From positions 1 through 10,110 of the forward strand of contig CANKLD010000037.1 in the NCBI GenBank assembly GCA_947483095.1: 10,110 nt of DNA, read 5' to 3'. The notes beneath the pieces are model-generated. The model did not search any database. It saw only the letters and a list, made by a program, of their open reading frames with translations, and had not been told where the DNA came from. Source of the DNA: Bacteroidota bacterium. Its GTDB lineage: Bacteria > Bacteroidota > Bacteroidia > Flavobacteriales > Flavobacteriaceae. This document shows positions 1 to 7,706 of the stretch, piece by piece (the first letter of the stretch is position 1; each line of letters starts with the position of its first letter). The position numbers and the translations under genes were made by a program.

Positions 1-405
1 AATGCTGGTTTTGGAAAAATTGGTGAAAAAGTGGTTCTGCACCAAGCGCGAAAATACGGTGAAACTAAATTTGGAATGGAACGATTTATCAATGGATTTT
101 TAGACTTGATTACCATTTGGTTTCTCTCCCGTTTTGGGAAAAGACCAATGCATCTATTTGGGGCTCTTGGTTCAATTATGTTTCTAATTGGTTTCTTAGC
201 AGCTGGATTTATTGGGTTCTTAAAGTTATACAAACTATATCACGGAATGCCATACGAATTAGTGACTAATAATCCTTGGTTTTACATTTCATTAACCACC
301 ATGATTATTGGAACACAATTATTTTTGGCTGGATTTTTAGGCGAAATCATTTTAAGAACAAAGAACAACGAAGAACGATATAAAATTTCAAAAGAATTGA
401 GTTAA
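1..405 (+). CDS. Family 2 glycosyltransferase, DPM1/GtrB-like, C-terminal part (5' end outside window)
   Basis: The reading frame is open from base 1 and ends with TAA at 403-405, giving 134 codons of the C-terminal part; family members are usually a little over 300 residues, so the catalytic GT-A domain lies upstream. The stretch YGETKFGMERFINGFLDLITIWFLSRFG (fragment residues 19-46) is the typical end of the catalytic domain plus amphipathic membrane-interface helices of polyprenyl-phosphate glycosyltransferases such as DPM1 and GtrB. Two hydrophobic segments follow, near residues 52-74 and 93-117, with a short charged tail, the usual two-helix anchor. Family knowledge: these enzymes move a sugar from a nucleotide-sugar to a lipid phosphate carrier at the cytoplasmic membrane. 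The GTG at 31 is internal to the frame and is not a likely start. The sugar specificity cannot be read from this fragment. Confidence 0.88.
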   Translation, partial: NAGFGKIGEKVVLHQARKYGETKFGMERFINGFLDLITIWFLSRFGKRPMHLFGALGSIMFLIGFLAAGFIGFLKLYKLYHGMPYELVTNNPWFYISLTTMIIGTQLFLAGFLGEIILRTKNNEERYKISKELS

Positions 406-427
406 TAAGTACAAGCAGATAAATTTA
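397..427 (+). promoter_or_regulatory. Weak candidate Bacteroidota promoter before the ORF6N gene
   Basis: TAAATTTA at 420-427 matches the Bacteroidota -7 consensus TAnnTTTG except at the last base, and a TTG at 397-399 lies 20 bases upstream, near the expected -33 spacing. Transcription would start around 433-436, about a dozen bases before the ATG at 448. The DNA here is very AT-rich, so a chance match is quite possible. Confidence 0.22.
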
Positions 428-447
428 TAATATATATAAGCCAAGTT

Positions 448-936
448 ATGGAATTAGACGTTATTCAAAATAAAATATTTGAAATTCGAGGGTTTAAGGT
501 GATGCTTGATTTTGATTTAGCGCTACTTTATAACATTGAAAATAAAAGACTTAAAGAAGCAGTCCGAAGAAATATAAATCGTTTTCCAAATGATTTTATG
601 TTTGAGTTAGTCGAAATTGAATTTAATAGTTTGAGGACGCAAATTGCGACCTCAAACCGTGGCGGTTTAAGATACATGCCTTTTGCCTTTACAGAACAAG
701 GCATCGCAATGCTCTCAAGTGTTCTAAACAGTGAAAAAGCGATTGAGGTAAACATAGCTATAATTAGAGCTTTTGTTACTTTTAGACAGTTTTCTTTAAC
801 TTACAGCGAATTAAAAGATAGAATTTCATTAATAGAAAATCAGTTTCCAGATATTTATAAAGCACTGAATTATTTGGTAGAAAAAGATAATGTAGAAGAA
901 AATAACAATAAAAGAAATAAAATTGGTTACAAGTAA
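448..936 (+). CDS. ORF6N domain-containing protein (putative DNA-binding)
   Basis: This 162-residue protein carries an ORF6N domain over roughly residues 8-112. The recognisable blocks are the VMLDFDLALLYNIENKRLKEAVRRN region (18-42), NRFPNDFMFEL (44-54), the LRTQIATSNRGGLRYMPFAFTEQGIAML region (62-89) and the VNIAIIRAFVTFR block (101-113). The C-terminal part (about 119-150) is a charged, probably helical tail. ORF6N domains occur in phage antirepressor-like proteins alongside KilA-N and Bro-N, and also as stand-alone chromosomal genes common in Bacteroidota; DNA binding is the usual inference, but the role of the stand-alone proteins is not established. The usual LDxDLA motif reads LDFDLA here, otherwise the domain looks intact. 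No phage genes lie nearby. The gene sits 42 bp after the glycosyltransferase and 16 bp before the mutase, so it may be co-transcribed with both. ATG at 448 is the only sensible start. Confidence 0.88.
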   Translation: MELDVIQNKIFEIRGFKVMLDFDLALLYNIENKRLKEAVRRNINRFPNDFMFELVEIEFNSLRTQIATSNRGGLRYMPFAFTEQGIAMLSSVLNSEKAIEVNIAIIRAFVTFRQFSLTYSELKDRISLIENQFPDIYKALNYLVEKDNVEENNNKRNKIGYK

Positions 937-952
937 TAACATAAATAATTAA

Positions 953-2680
953 ATGGAAATACCTACAAAAACACAAAATGCCGTAAACGAATGGCTAACT
1001 CCTATTTTCGATAAAGAAACTCACGATGAAATCAAAGAAATGATGACGTCATCACCTAAAAATTTAGAGGAGAGTTTTTATAAAAATTTAGAATTCGGAA
1101 CTGGAGGAATGCGCGGAATTATGGGCGTTGGAACCAACAGAATCAATAAATATACCTTAGGGAAAAACACGCAAGGACTTTCAAATTACATGCGAAAAGT
1201 GTTTCCAAACAAAGATTTAAAAGTTGCAATTGCATTCGATTGTCGTCATAACAGCCAATCCTTAGCAAAAGTAGTTGCTGATGTTTTCTCTGCAAATGGA
1301 ATAAAAGTCTATTTATTCTCCGACTTGCGACCAACACCAGAATTGAGTTTTGCACTAAAATATTTAGGTTGTCAAGCCGGTATTGTATTAACTGCATCGC
1401 ACAATCCACCGGAATACAACGGTTATAAAGTGTATTGGGAAGATGGCGGACAACTAGTTCCACCGCAAGATGCTGAAATAATTAATGTAATAGAAGAACT
1501 AAAATATGACGAAATTAAGTTTGCCGCAAACGAAGATTTAATAGAATTCATCGATTCAGAAATTGATGCTGCTTTTATAAAATCATCCATTGAAAACGCA
1601 AGTTTTAATACACCCGCTGCTGCAAAAAGTGATTTGAATATCGTTTTTACTTCATTACACGGGACATCAATTAAGTCGGTTCCTGACACTTTAGCCCAAG
1701 CTGGTTATACCAATGTGAATTTGGTTCCCGAACAATCAGAGCCTAATGGTGATTTTCCAACGGTTAAATCTCCAAATCCTGAAGAGCCTGAAGCGTTGAA
1801 AATGGCATTGGAATTAGCCGATAAAATTCAATCCGATATTGTTATTGGAACGGATCCAGACTGCGATAGACTGGGAGTTGCTGTAAGAAATAACGAAGGG
1901 AAATTGATGCTTTTAAACGGAAATCAAACGATGGTTTTGATGACTGGATTTTTATTAGAAAAATGGCAAAAAGCAGGCAAAATAACCGGAAATCAATTTG
2001 TTGGAACTACAATTGTTTCAACTCCAATGATGATGGAATTAGCGTCAGCTTTCGATGTAGAATGCAAAGTTGGCTTAACAGGCTTTAAATGGATTGCAAA
2101 AATGATAATTGATTTCCCGGAGCAAGAATTCATCGGGGGTGGAGAAGAAAGTTTTGGATTTATGGTGGGCGATGCGGTTCGCGATAAAGATGCTGTTGCC
2201 TCTACCCTATTAATCTGTGAAATTGCTGCTCAAGCTAAAGCAAATGGGAGTTCGGTATATCAAGAGTTACTAAATTTATACGTAGATTTCGGATTTTATA
2301 AAGAATTTTTAGTTTCAATTACTAAAAAAGGAATAGAAGGTTTAGAAGAAATAAAGCAAATGATGGTTGACATGAGAACCAATCCGCTGAAAGAAATTAA
2401 TGGCGAACGCATTATTATGATGGAAGATTATCAAAATTCAATTGCTACCAATTTATTAACGGGTGAAAAAGAAACCATGTCTATTCCAAAATCCGATGTT
2501 TTGATTTACTATACCGATGAAGGTTCTAAAATTGCCGCTAGACCAAGTGGAACAGAACCCAAAATCAAGTTTTACGTAAGTGTAAACACCACATTAGAAT
2601 CAGTTGATGATTTTGATAAAGTGAATTCACTATTAGATACTAAAATTAAAAACATCATTCTTGAAATGAAATTAACCTAA
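953..2680 (+). CDS. Phospho-sugar mutase (phosphoglucomutase/phosphomannomutase family)
   Basis: A complete 575-residue alpha-D-phosphohexomutase of the long PGM2-like type common in Bacteroidota. It would interconvert hexose 1- and 6-phosphates in the cytoplasm through a phosphoserine and a bis-phosphate intermediate, feeding nucleotide-sugar synthesis. All four active-site elements are visible: GTGGMRG (49-55, N-terminal substrate region), the TASHNP loop with catalytic Ser149, the metal-binding loop GTDPDCDR (299-306) with Asp301, Asp303 and Asp305, and the sugar-binding GGGEESFG (395-402). The phosphate-binding loop RPSGTEP (530-536) lies in the C-terminal domain. Nothing is missing, so the enzyme should be active. 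Glucose versus mannose preference (phosphoglucomutase or phosphomannomutase) cannot be fixed from motifs, and dual activity is common. Its stop shares one base with the next start (TAATG), indicating an operon and probable translational coupling with the ABC exporter. Confidence 0.95.
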   Translation: MEIPTKTQNAVNEWLTPIFDKETHDEIKEMMTSSPKNLEESFYKNLEFGTGGMRGIMGVGTNRINKYTLGKNTQGLSNYMRKVFPNKDLKVAIAFDCRHNSQSLAKVVADVFSANGIKVYLFSDLRPTPELSFALKYLGCQAGIVLTASHNPPEYNGYKVYWEDGGQLVPPQDAEIINVIEELKYDEIKFAANEDLIEFIDSEIDAAFIKSSIENASFNTPAAAKSDLNIVFTSLHGTSIKSVPDTLAQAGYTNVNLVPEQSEPNGDFPTVKSPNPEEPEALKMALELADKIQSDIVIGTDPDCDRLGVAVRNNEGKLMLLNGNQTMVLMTGFLLEKWQKAGKITGNQFVGTTIVSTPMMMELASAFDVECKVGLTGFKWIAKMIIDFPEQEFIGGGEESFGFMVGDAVRDKDAVASTLLICEIAAQAKANGSSVYQELLNLYVDFGFYKEFLVSITKKGIEGLEEIKQMMVDMRTNPLKEINGERIIMMEDYQNSIATNLLTGEKETMSIPKSDVLIYYTDEGSKIAARPSGTEPKIKFYVSVNTTLESVDDFDKVNSLLDTKIKNIILEMKLT

Positions 2681-4509
2681 TGGATACAAACCTTTTAAAA
2701 TTAATACCCTATACAAAACCTTATAAATCTCACATTATTTGGAATGTGATTTACAACATTTTGTACGCATTATTTAGCACTCTATCTATGGTTACCATGT
2801 TTCCATTGTTAGAAGTATTATTTAAAAAAAATACAGAAATAATTCAAGAACCTGTTTATTCAGGAATTCAAAATATAGGTAGTTATGGTAAAGATCTACT
2901 CTATTATACTATCTCCAATTTAAATCAACAACATGGAAATCAATATGCTTTATTATTAGCAGTTGCTTTGGTAATAATAACCTTTTTGTTCAAAAACTTA
3001 TTTAATTATTTAGCATCATATCACATAATGCACTTAAAAAATGGAGTGCTACGAGATCTAAGAAAAAAATTATTTGACGTTATTATTGACCTTCCTATCT
3101 CCTATTACTCTGAAAAGAGAAAAGGGGATGTTATGGCAAGAATTTTAGGTGATGTTAATGAAGTTCAAAACTCATTTTTTTCCATTTTAGAGCTAATTGT
3201 TAAAGAACCATTAACAATTATTTTTGCTATCATAGCAATGCTAAATATAAGTATTAAACTTACTTTATTTGTTTTTATTTTTATACCAATATCTGGATTT
3301 GTAATTTCAAGAATTGGAAAAAGTTTAAAATCAAAATCAACTAAAGCTCAACAAGAAAGCGGCTATTTTATCTCACTAGTTGAAGAAAGTTTGGGTGGAT
3401 TAAAAGTAGTTAAAAGTTATAATGCCGAAAATCATTTCAAATCTAGATTTAATGATTCAATAAATCGACTATTAAAATTAACTAATAGTATTGGAAATAA
3501 AAACAATTTAGCCTCTCCAATGAGTGAATTTATGGGAATTGTTACTATAGCCATTTTACTCTGGTATGGTGGTAATTTAGTACTTGTTGATAAAACGCTC
3601 GAAGGATCTTTATTTTTAGTTTATATGCTTTTGGCCTATAACATATTAACTCCAGCAAAATCAATCTCGAAAGCTTCTTATGCGGTAAAAAATGGATTAG
3701 CAGCAGCGGAAAGAGTTTTTGAAATTTTAGAACAAGAAAACCCAATTGAAAGTAAAATTGACGCAATTGAAAAAAACACGTTTGAATCTGTATTAAGTAT
3801 CAAAAACATCAATTTTAAATACGAAGACGAATACGTTTTAAAAGACTTTTCATTGGAAGTAAAAAAAGGACAAACTGTTGCTTTAGTTGGTCAATCAGGA
3901 AGTGGAAAAAGTACCATTGCCAATTTATTGACTCGTTTTTATGATGTAAATGAGGGTAAAATCGAGATCGATTCTGTTGCAATTAAAGACATGAATTTGA
4001 ACTCTTTACGCGGCTTAATGGGATTGGTAACACAAGACAGTATTTTATTTAACGATACTATAAAAGCAAATATTTCATTGGGGAAATTAGATGCTACTGA
4101 TGACGAAATTATCGAGGCTTTAAAAATAGCAAATGCCTACGAATTTGTAAAAGACTTGCCAAAAGGCATTTATACCAATATTGGCGACAGCGGAAACAAA
4201 CTTTCGGGCGGACAAAAACAACGATTGTCAATTGCTCGTGCGGTTTTGAAAAACCCACCCATTATGATTTTGGATGAAGCGACCTCAGCATTGGATACAG
4301 AAAGCGAAAAATTTGTGCAAGTTGCTTTAGAAAATATGATGCAAAATAGAACGTCAGTTGTAATTGCACACCGACTGTCTACCATTCAAAAAGCAGATAA
4401 AATAGTAGTTTTACAAAAAGGAAAAATTGTAGAACAAGGAACTCATGAAGAACTAATTGCTTTAAATGGAACCTACAATAAACTGGTTTCAATGCAGAGT
4501 TTTGAATAA
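2680..4509 (+). CDS. ABC transporter, fused permease-ATPase (MsbA-like exporter half-transporter)
   Basis: A 609-residue type IV ABC half-transporter that would work as a homodimer in the cytoplasmic membrane. The N-terminal membrane domain (about 1-345) has six likely helices, the clearest near 18-45, 88-112, 168-190, 192-212, 283-303 and 308-325, with the coupling-helix region DLPISYYSEKRKGDVMARILGDV at 137-159. The nucleotide-binding domain follows (about 372-605): Walker A GQSGSGKST (404-412), Q-loop Gln452, signature LSGGQKQR (508-515), Walker B IMILDEA with catalytic Glu533, D-loop SALD (536-539) and switch His564. All catalytic residues are intact. Length and fold match MsbA and other lipid or lipid-linked glycan exporters; peptide or drug export is also possible, as substrates of this class are not predictable from motifs. 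Coupling to the mutase and proximity to a polyprenyl-phosphate-type glycosyltransferase favour an envelope lipid or glycan substrate. Confidence 0.93.
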   Translation: MDTNLLKLIPYTKPYKSHIIWNVIYNILYALFSTLSMVTMFPLLEVLFKKNTEIIQEPVYSGIQNIGSYGKDLLYYTISNLNQQHGNQYALLLAVALVIITFLFKNLFNYLASYHIMHLKNGVLRDLRKKLFDVIIDLPISYYSEKRKGDVMARILGDVNEVQNSFFSILELIVKEPLTIIFAIIAMLNISIKLTLFVFIFIPISGFVISRIGKSLKSKSTKAQQESGYFISLVEESLGGLKVVKSYNAENHFKSRFNDSINRLLKLTNSIGNKNNLASPMSEFMGIVTIAILLWYGGNLVLVDKTLEGSLFLVYMLLAYNILTPAKSISKASYAVKNGLAAAERVFEILEQENPIESKIDAIEKNTFESVLSIKNINFKYEDEYVLKDFSLEVKKGQTVALVGQSGSGKSTIANLLTRFYDVNEGKIEIDSVAIKDMNLNSLRGLMGLVTQDSILFNDTIKANISLGKLDATDDEIIEALKIANAYEFVKDLPKGIYTNIGDSGNKLSGGQKQRLSIARAVLKNPPIMILDEATSALDTESEKFVQVALENMMQNRTSVVIAHRLSTIQKADKIVVLQKGKIVEQGTHEELIALNGTYNKLVSMQSFE

Positions 4510-4533
4510 ATAACAATTTATAATTCTATAAAT

Positions 4534-5235
4534 ATGTTTATCAACGACAAGAATATCAAGCTTCCTGAAGATCCAGACACTATTGTTTGGAAGTATTTAG
4601 ACTTGTCAAAATTTGTCGATTTATTGCTTTATAAAAAATTATTTCTCTCTCGTTCGGATAAATTTGAAGACCAATATGAAGGGACTTTTAGTGAGCCTAC
4701 ATTTGAAGAAATTCGGAAATTATCCATCAACAACCCTGCGTTTTTAGATTATTATAAATCACACCGCGAAAATGTAGTGATTAGCAGTTGGCATATTAAT
4801 GAATATGAATCATTTGCGATGTGGCAAATTTTCACTCAAAAAAGTGAAGGATTGGCCATTCAATCTACCGTTGGGCGTATTCAAGAAGCTTTGCATTTAG
4901 ATAAAACCTATGAACAACATATCGGGGAAGTAAATTACATCGATTATAAAAAAGAATACATCCCTTTTGACAATGCCTTTTTTCCCTTTTTGTTTAAACG
5001 TAAGAGTTTTCAATACGAAAGAGAAATTCGTATTATTACCGATGTCACTTCATTTGATTTAAAAATTGATAACGGGTTAAAAATTGATGTTGATATCAAC
5101 CATTTAATTGAGAAAATTTACATCCATCCAAAATCAGAGAACTGGTATAAAAATTTAGTAATTGAACTGGTTCAGCGATTGGGATTTGATTTCAAAATTG
5201 AAAAATCTGATCTTGAAAGTGATATTCTAATTTAG
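4534..5235 (+). CDS. DUF2971 domain-containing protein, function unknown
   Basis: A 233-residue soluble protein with no signal peptide or membrane segment. I recognise it as DUF2971 from three blocks: FLSRSDKFEDQYEG (37-50), matching the family's 'L-x-F/L-S-x-x-x-x-F-x-D-x-x-E' pattern; SSWHINEYESFAMWQIF...GLAIQST (84-112), matching the 'CFS...MW..Y...G..i' block; and KRKSFQYEREIRII (155-168), matching the conserved K...W/F-x-Y-E-x-E-x-R block. No biochemical role is established to my knowledge. The gene starts 24 bp after the ABC transporter stop with no visible terminator between them, so it may share its transcript, but nothing links it to envelope work. It ends tail-to-tail with the TonB-receptor gene, overlapping by 4 bp. 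DUF2971 genes are scattered and often found among accessory genes, so this is probably an acquired gene at the end of a core operon. ATG at 4534 is the first start in frame after the upstream stop. Confidence 0.8.
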   Translation: MFINDKNIKLPEDPDTIVWKYLDLSKFVDLLLYKKLFLSRSDKFEDQYEGTFSEPTFEEIRKLSINNPAFLDYYKSHRENVVISSWHINEYESFAMWQIFTQKSEGLAIQSTVGRIQEALHLDKTYEQHIGEVNYIDYKKEYIPFDNAFFPFLFKRKSFQYEREIRIITDVTSFDLKIDNGLKIDVDINHLIEKIYIHPKSENWYKNLVIELVQRLGFDFKIEKSDLESDILI

Positions 5236-5238
5236 AAT
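5224..5238. repeat. Short palindrome across two convergent stop codons
   Basis: ATTCTAA-T-TTAGAAT is a perfect 7-bp inverted repeat around one central base. It holds the TAG stop of the DUF2971 gene (5233-5235) and the TAA stop of the receptor gene (minus strand, 5234-5232). As RNA it could form at most a weak five-pair AT-rich hairpin with no good U-tract, so it is a poor terminator candidate even though a two-way terminator would be expected near this point. Confidence 0.5.
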
Positions 5239-7700
5239 TTTACGGTTATCTTAAAGTTAAAAACCCTTGTAGTCATATAATTAGGAATTCCATATTGATT
5301 TTTTGTATAAACGTCACGGACCCAAGTATTGGTAATTGCGTTTAAATTATTGAACAAATTAAATATCTCCATACCTGCTGATAAATCCTTGAATTTTTTT
5401 AACCAATGCCCAGATGGTAAACTCTTATTGTTATCGGTGAACACTTTGAAAAATCCAACATCTGCACGACGGTAATCCCGCATTTTATTTTGATATAAAT
5501 AAGGGTCAGCATAAGATGGCGAACCACCAGGAAGTCCAGTGTTGTATACTAAATTCAAATATAATTTTACACTTGGCAAATTCGGCATGTAATCTTGAAA
5601 TAGGATTCCAAATTTTAAAGTTTGGTCGGTAGGTCTAGAAATAAAACCTCTATTATCAATATTTTCTTCTGTTTTCAAATACCCAAAACTAAACCAAGAT
5701 TCTGTTCCAGGAACGAATTCGCCGTTCAATCGAATATCCAAACCTTGGGCATAAGCCACTGCATTATTATCAGCAGCATATCGAATCCGCACATTATCTA
5801 AAGTATAAGGATTTACATCATTTAATATCTTGTAATAGGCCTCTGAAACTAATTTAAAAGGACGATTCCACATCTTAAAACTATAATCACTACTCAATAC
5901 AAAATGAATTGATTTCTGAGCTTTAACGTTAGGAAGCACAGTACCTGAAGAATTCCTAAGTTCCCTATACGATGGAGGTTGAACGTATAAACCTGTTGAA
6001 AATCTAAAAACAATATCTTTTTCCCAATCGGGTTTAATTGCAAATTGGGCTCTTGGACTGAATTCGAATTGGCTTTTTCCCACTTGATTAGCACCATTTA
6101 CTTTCCAATGGTGCATTCTAGCTCCAATATTGAACCAAATATCATGATTTCCTAACTTCACTTTTCTATTTAATTGAGCAAATCCTGAGAACCTATCAAC
6201 TGTTGTATAATTCAAAGCCCTAACATTTTGATAAGGTACAAGGGGTCCAATATAAGGATTATAAGGTTGGTCGTTAATGGGTAAATTCAATCGAGGCGGG
6301 TTAATTGAAAACCCTGCGGAATCAATAACTTCCCATTCCACTACTCTATCACGAATATCTTCGCGAGTGTATTTGAAGCCCCATTCCACTTGATTTTTTT
6401 TGAGATCATGAAAACCCTTAACCTCCCCATTTACAATTAAGGCATCCAAATCATTTCTAGCATGATTCAATTGGGTTCCAATGGCACGACTGAAAGTTAC
6501 ACCACCAAAAGTTTCAGAACCAATATTGGCATCTACCTCTCCTAAATAATATCCTGCAAATATGTCAAAATATTCTTGTTCTAAAGTATGATAAGCAGAA
6601 GTTATAAATTTTAGTGTGAAATTATCTGAAGGTTTGTAAGTCGTTTTAAAAGCACCAAAATAGGTATCGTATCTGTCTTTCTCTTGACCTTCATAGTAAA
6701 CTTGCAATGCAATTGGTTCGTTTATAGTTCCAAAATTAGTTTGTCTAGAAATAGGCTGATAGTTGTATTTATTTTGAGAAATGTTTCCTAAAAAGCTCCA
6801 TTGCCACTTGGTTGAAGCGTTATAAATGATGTTCGTTTGCAAATCGGCAAATGTAGGTTTGAAATTAGTTTCTGTTTGTTGGCTATTAACTAATAAACTA
6901 TTATCTCGATAACGAACACCCGTAATTGCTGACCATTTTTGATTTTTCGAAACCGCATCAATAGCTAAACTACCACCTAAAAGACTTGCTTCTGTTGAAA
7001 CACCAAATTTTGTGGGTCTTCGATAAGTAATATCTAATACTGATGATAATTTATCACCATATTTAGATTGGAAACCACCCGCAGAAAAATCAACATTTTG
7101 AACTAAATCAGTGTTGGTAAAACTCAGCCCTTCTTGCTGACCGGAACGAACTAAAAACGGACGGTAAACTTCAACTTCATTAACGTAAACCAAATTCTCA
7201 TCATAATTCCCTCCACGAACAGCATATTGAGTACTCAATTCGTTATTGGAATAAACACCGGGTAATGTTTTTAAAATATTTTCAACTCCTGCATTAGCAC
7301 CAGGAATTTTCCGAATCATTTCTGGTTCAATAGTGGTGATTCCTTGAATTCGTTTTCTATTTTTTGCAGTAACAATAACCTCACCCATTTGCTCCGCATT
7401 ATTATTCATAGAAACATTAAATTCAAAGTCTTCATTACTTTTTAATTCAAATGTTGCAGTAGTTTTTTTGAGAGAAATATGTGTAAAAACGAGGGTGATC
7501 TTTTTATTGGCAGGAACCGTCAAAGAGTAAAATCCATTGGCATTGGTAATGGTAGATTTCGTTTGGTAGGAAATATTTACATTTTCTACAGGGTTATTAT
7601 TTTCATCTAAAATAATACCTTTTACCCTAGCAAATTGAGCAAAAACAAAATTTCCTATGAATAATAATGCTATTGTAAAAAGAAGATTTTTTATTTTCAA
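5232..7700 (-). CDS. TonB-dependent outer-membrane receptor with N-terminal carboxypeptidase-regulatory-like domain
   Basis: An 822-residue precursor. Residues 1-21 form a signal peptide (KIKN, hydrophobic core, cleavage after ...FVFA before Q22). A carboxypeptidase-regulatory-like beta-sandwich follows (about 26-98: VKGIILDENNNPVENVNI, then NGFYSLTVPA), then the plug domain (about 105-225, with LPGV, YAVRGGNYDENLVYVNEVEVY and GGFQSKYGDKLSSVLDI), then a beta-barrel to the end. The protein ends VKF, the terminal aromatic residue typical of outer-membrane barrels. At 822 residues and with no SusD partner it is not a SusC-type glycan importer; the ligand is unknown. The start appears to be TTG (7700-7698): an in-frame stop lies only two codons upstream and no ATG occurs before residue 98, while TTG gives an ideal signal peptide. 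It follows the M23 peptidase gene by six bases and is surely co-transcribed with it. Confidence 0.93.
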   Translation of the reverse strand: MKIKNLLFTIALLFIGNFVFAQFARVKGIILDENNNPVENVNISYQTKSTITNANGFYSLTVPANKKITLVFTHISLKKTTATFELKSNEDFEFNVSMNNNAEQMGEVIVTAKNRKRIQGITTIEPEMIRKIPGANAGVENILKTLPGVYSNNELSTQYAVRGGNYDENLVYVNEVEVYRPFLVRSGQQEGLSFTNTDLVQNVDFSAGGFQSKYGDKLSSVLDITYRRPTKFGVSTEASLLGGSLAIDAVSKNQKWSAITGVRYRDNSLLVNSQQTETNFKPTFADLQTNIIYNASTKWQWSFLGNISQNKYNYQPISRQTNFGTINEPIALQVYYEGQEKDRYDTYFGAFKTTYKPSDNFTLKFITSAYHTLEQEYFDIFAGYYLGEVDANIGSETFGGVTFSRAIGTQLNHARNDLDALIVNGEVKGFHDLKKNQVEWGFKYTREDIRDRVVEWEVIDSAGFSINPPRLNLPINDQPYNPYIGPLVPYQNVRALNYTTVDRFSGFAQLNRKVKLGNHDIWFNIGARMHHWKVNGANQVGKSQFEFSPRAQFAIKPDWEKDIVFRFSTGLYVQPPSYRELRNSSGTVLPNVKAQKSIHFVLSSDYSFKMWNRPFKLVSEAYYKILNDVNPYTLDNVRIRYAADNNAVAYAQGLDIRLNGEFVPGTESWFSFGYLKTEENIDNRGFISRPTDQTLKFGILFQDYMPNLPSVKLYLNLVYNTGLPGGSPSYADPYLYQNKMRDYRRADVGFFKVFTDNNKSLPSGHWLKKFKDLSAGMEIFNLFNNLNAITNTWVRDVYTKNQYGIPNYMTTRVFNFKITVKF

Positions 7701-7706
7701 GAAATT

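Noticed and set aside
448..936. Prophage remnant marked by the ORF6N gene
   Set aside because: No integrase, structural, lysis or repressor genes, attachment-site repeats or tRNA are nearby; stand-alone ORF6N genes are common in Bacteroidota chromosomes.
1143..1689. Open frames on the minus strand inside the phospho-sugar mutase gene
   Set aside because: They lie fully antisense to an intact, motif-rich enzyme gene and their translations show no recognisable domain or compositional sense.
2680..3760. Apparent base-composition difference between the first and second halves of the ABC transporter gene, suggesting a mosaic
   Set aside because: The first half encodes membrane helices rich in Ile, Phe and Leu, whose codons are AT-rich, while the second half encodes Gly/Ala/Arg-rich ATPase motifs; this explains the difference.
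5232..7700. SusC-like glycan importer identity for the TonB receptor
   Set aside because: At 822 residues it is shorter than typical SusC proteins (about 1000), and no SusD lipoprotein gene or glycan-degrading enzyme lies beside it.
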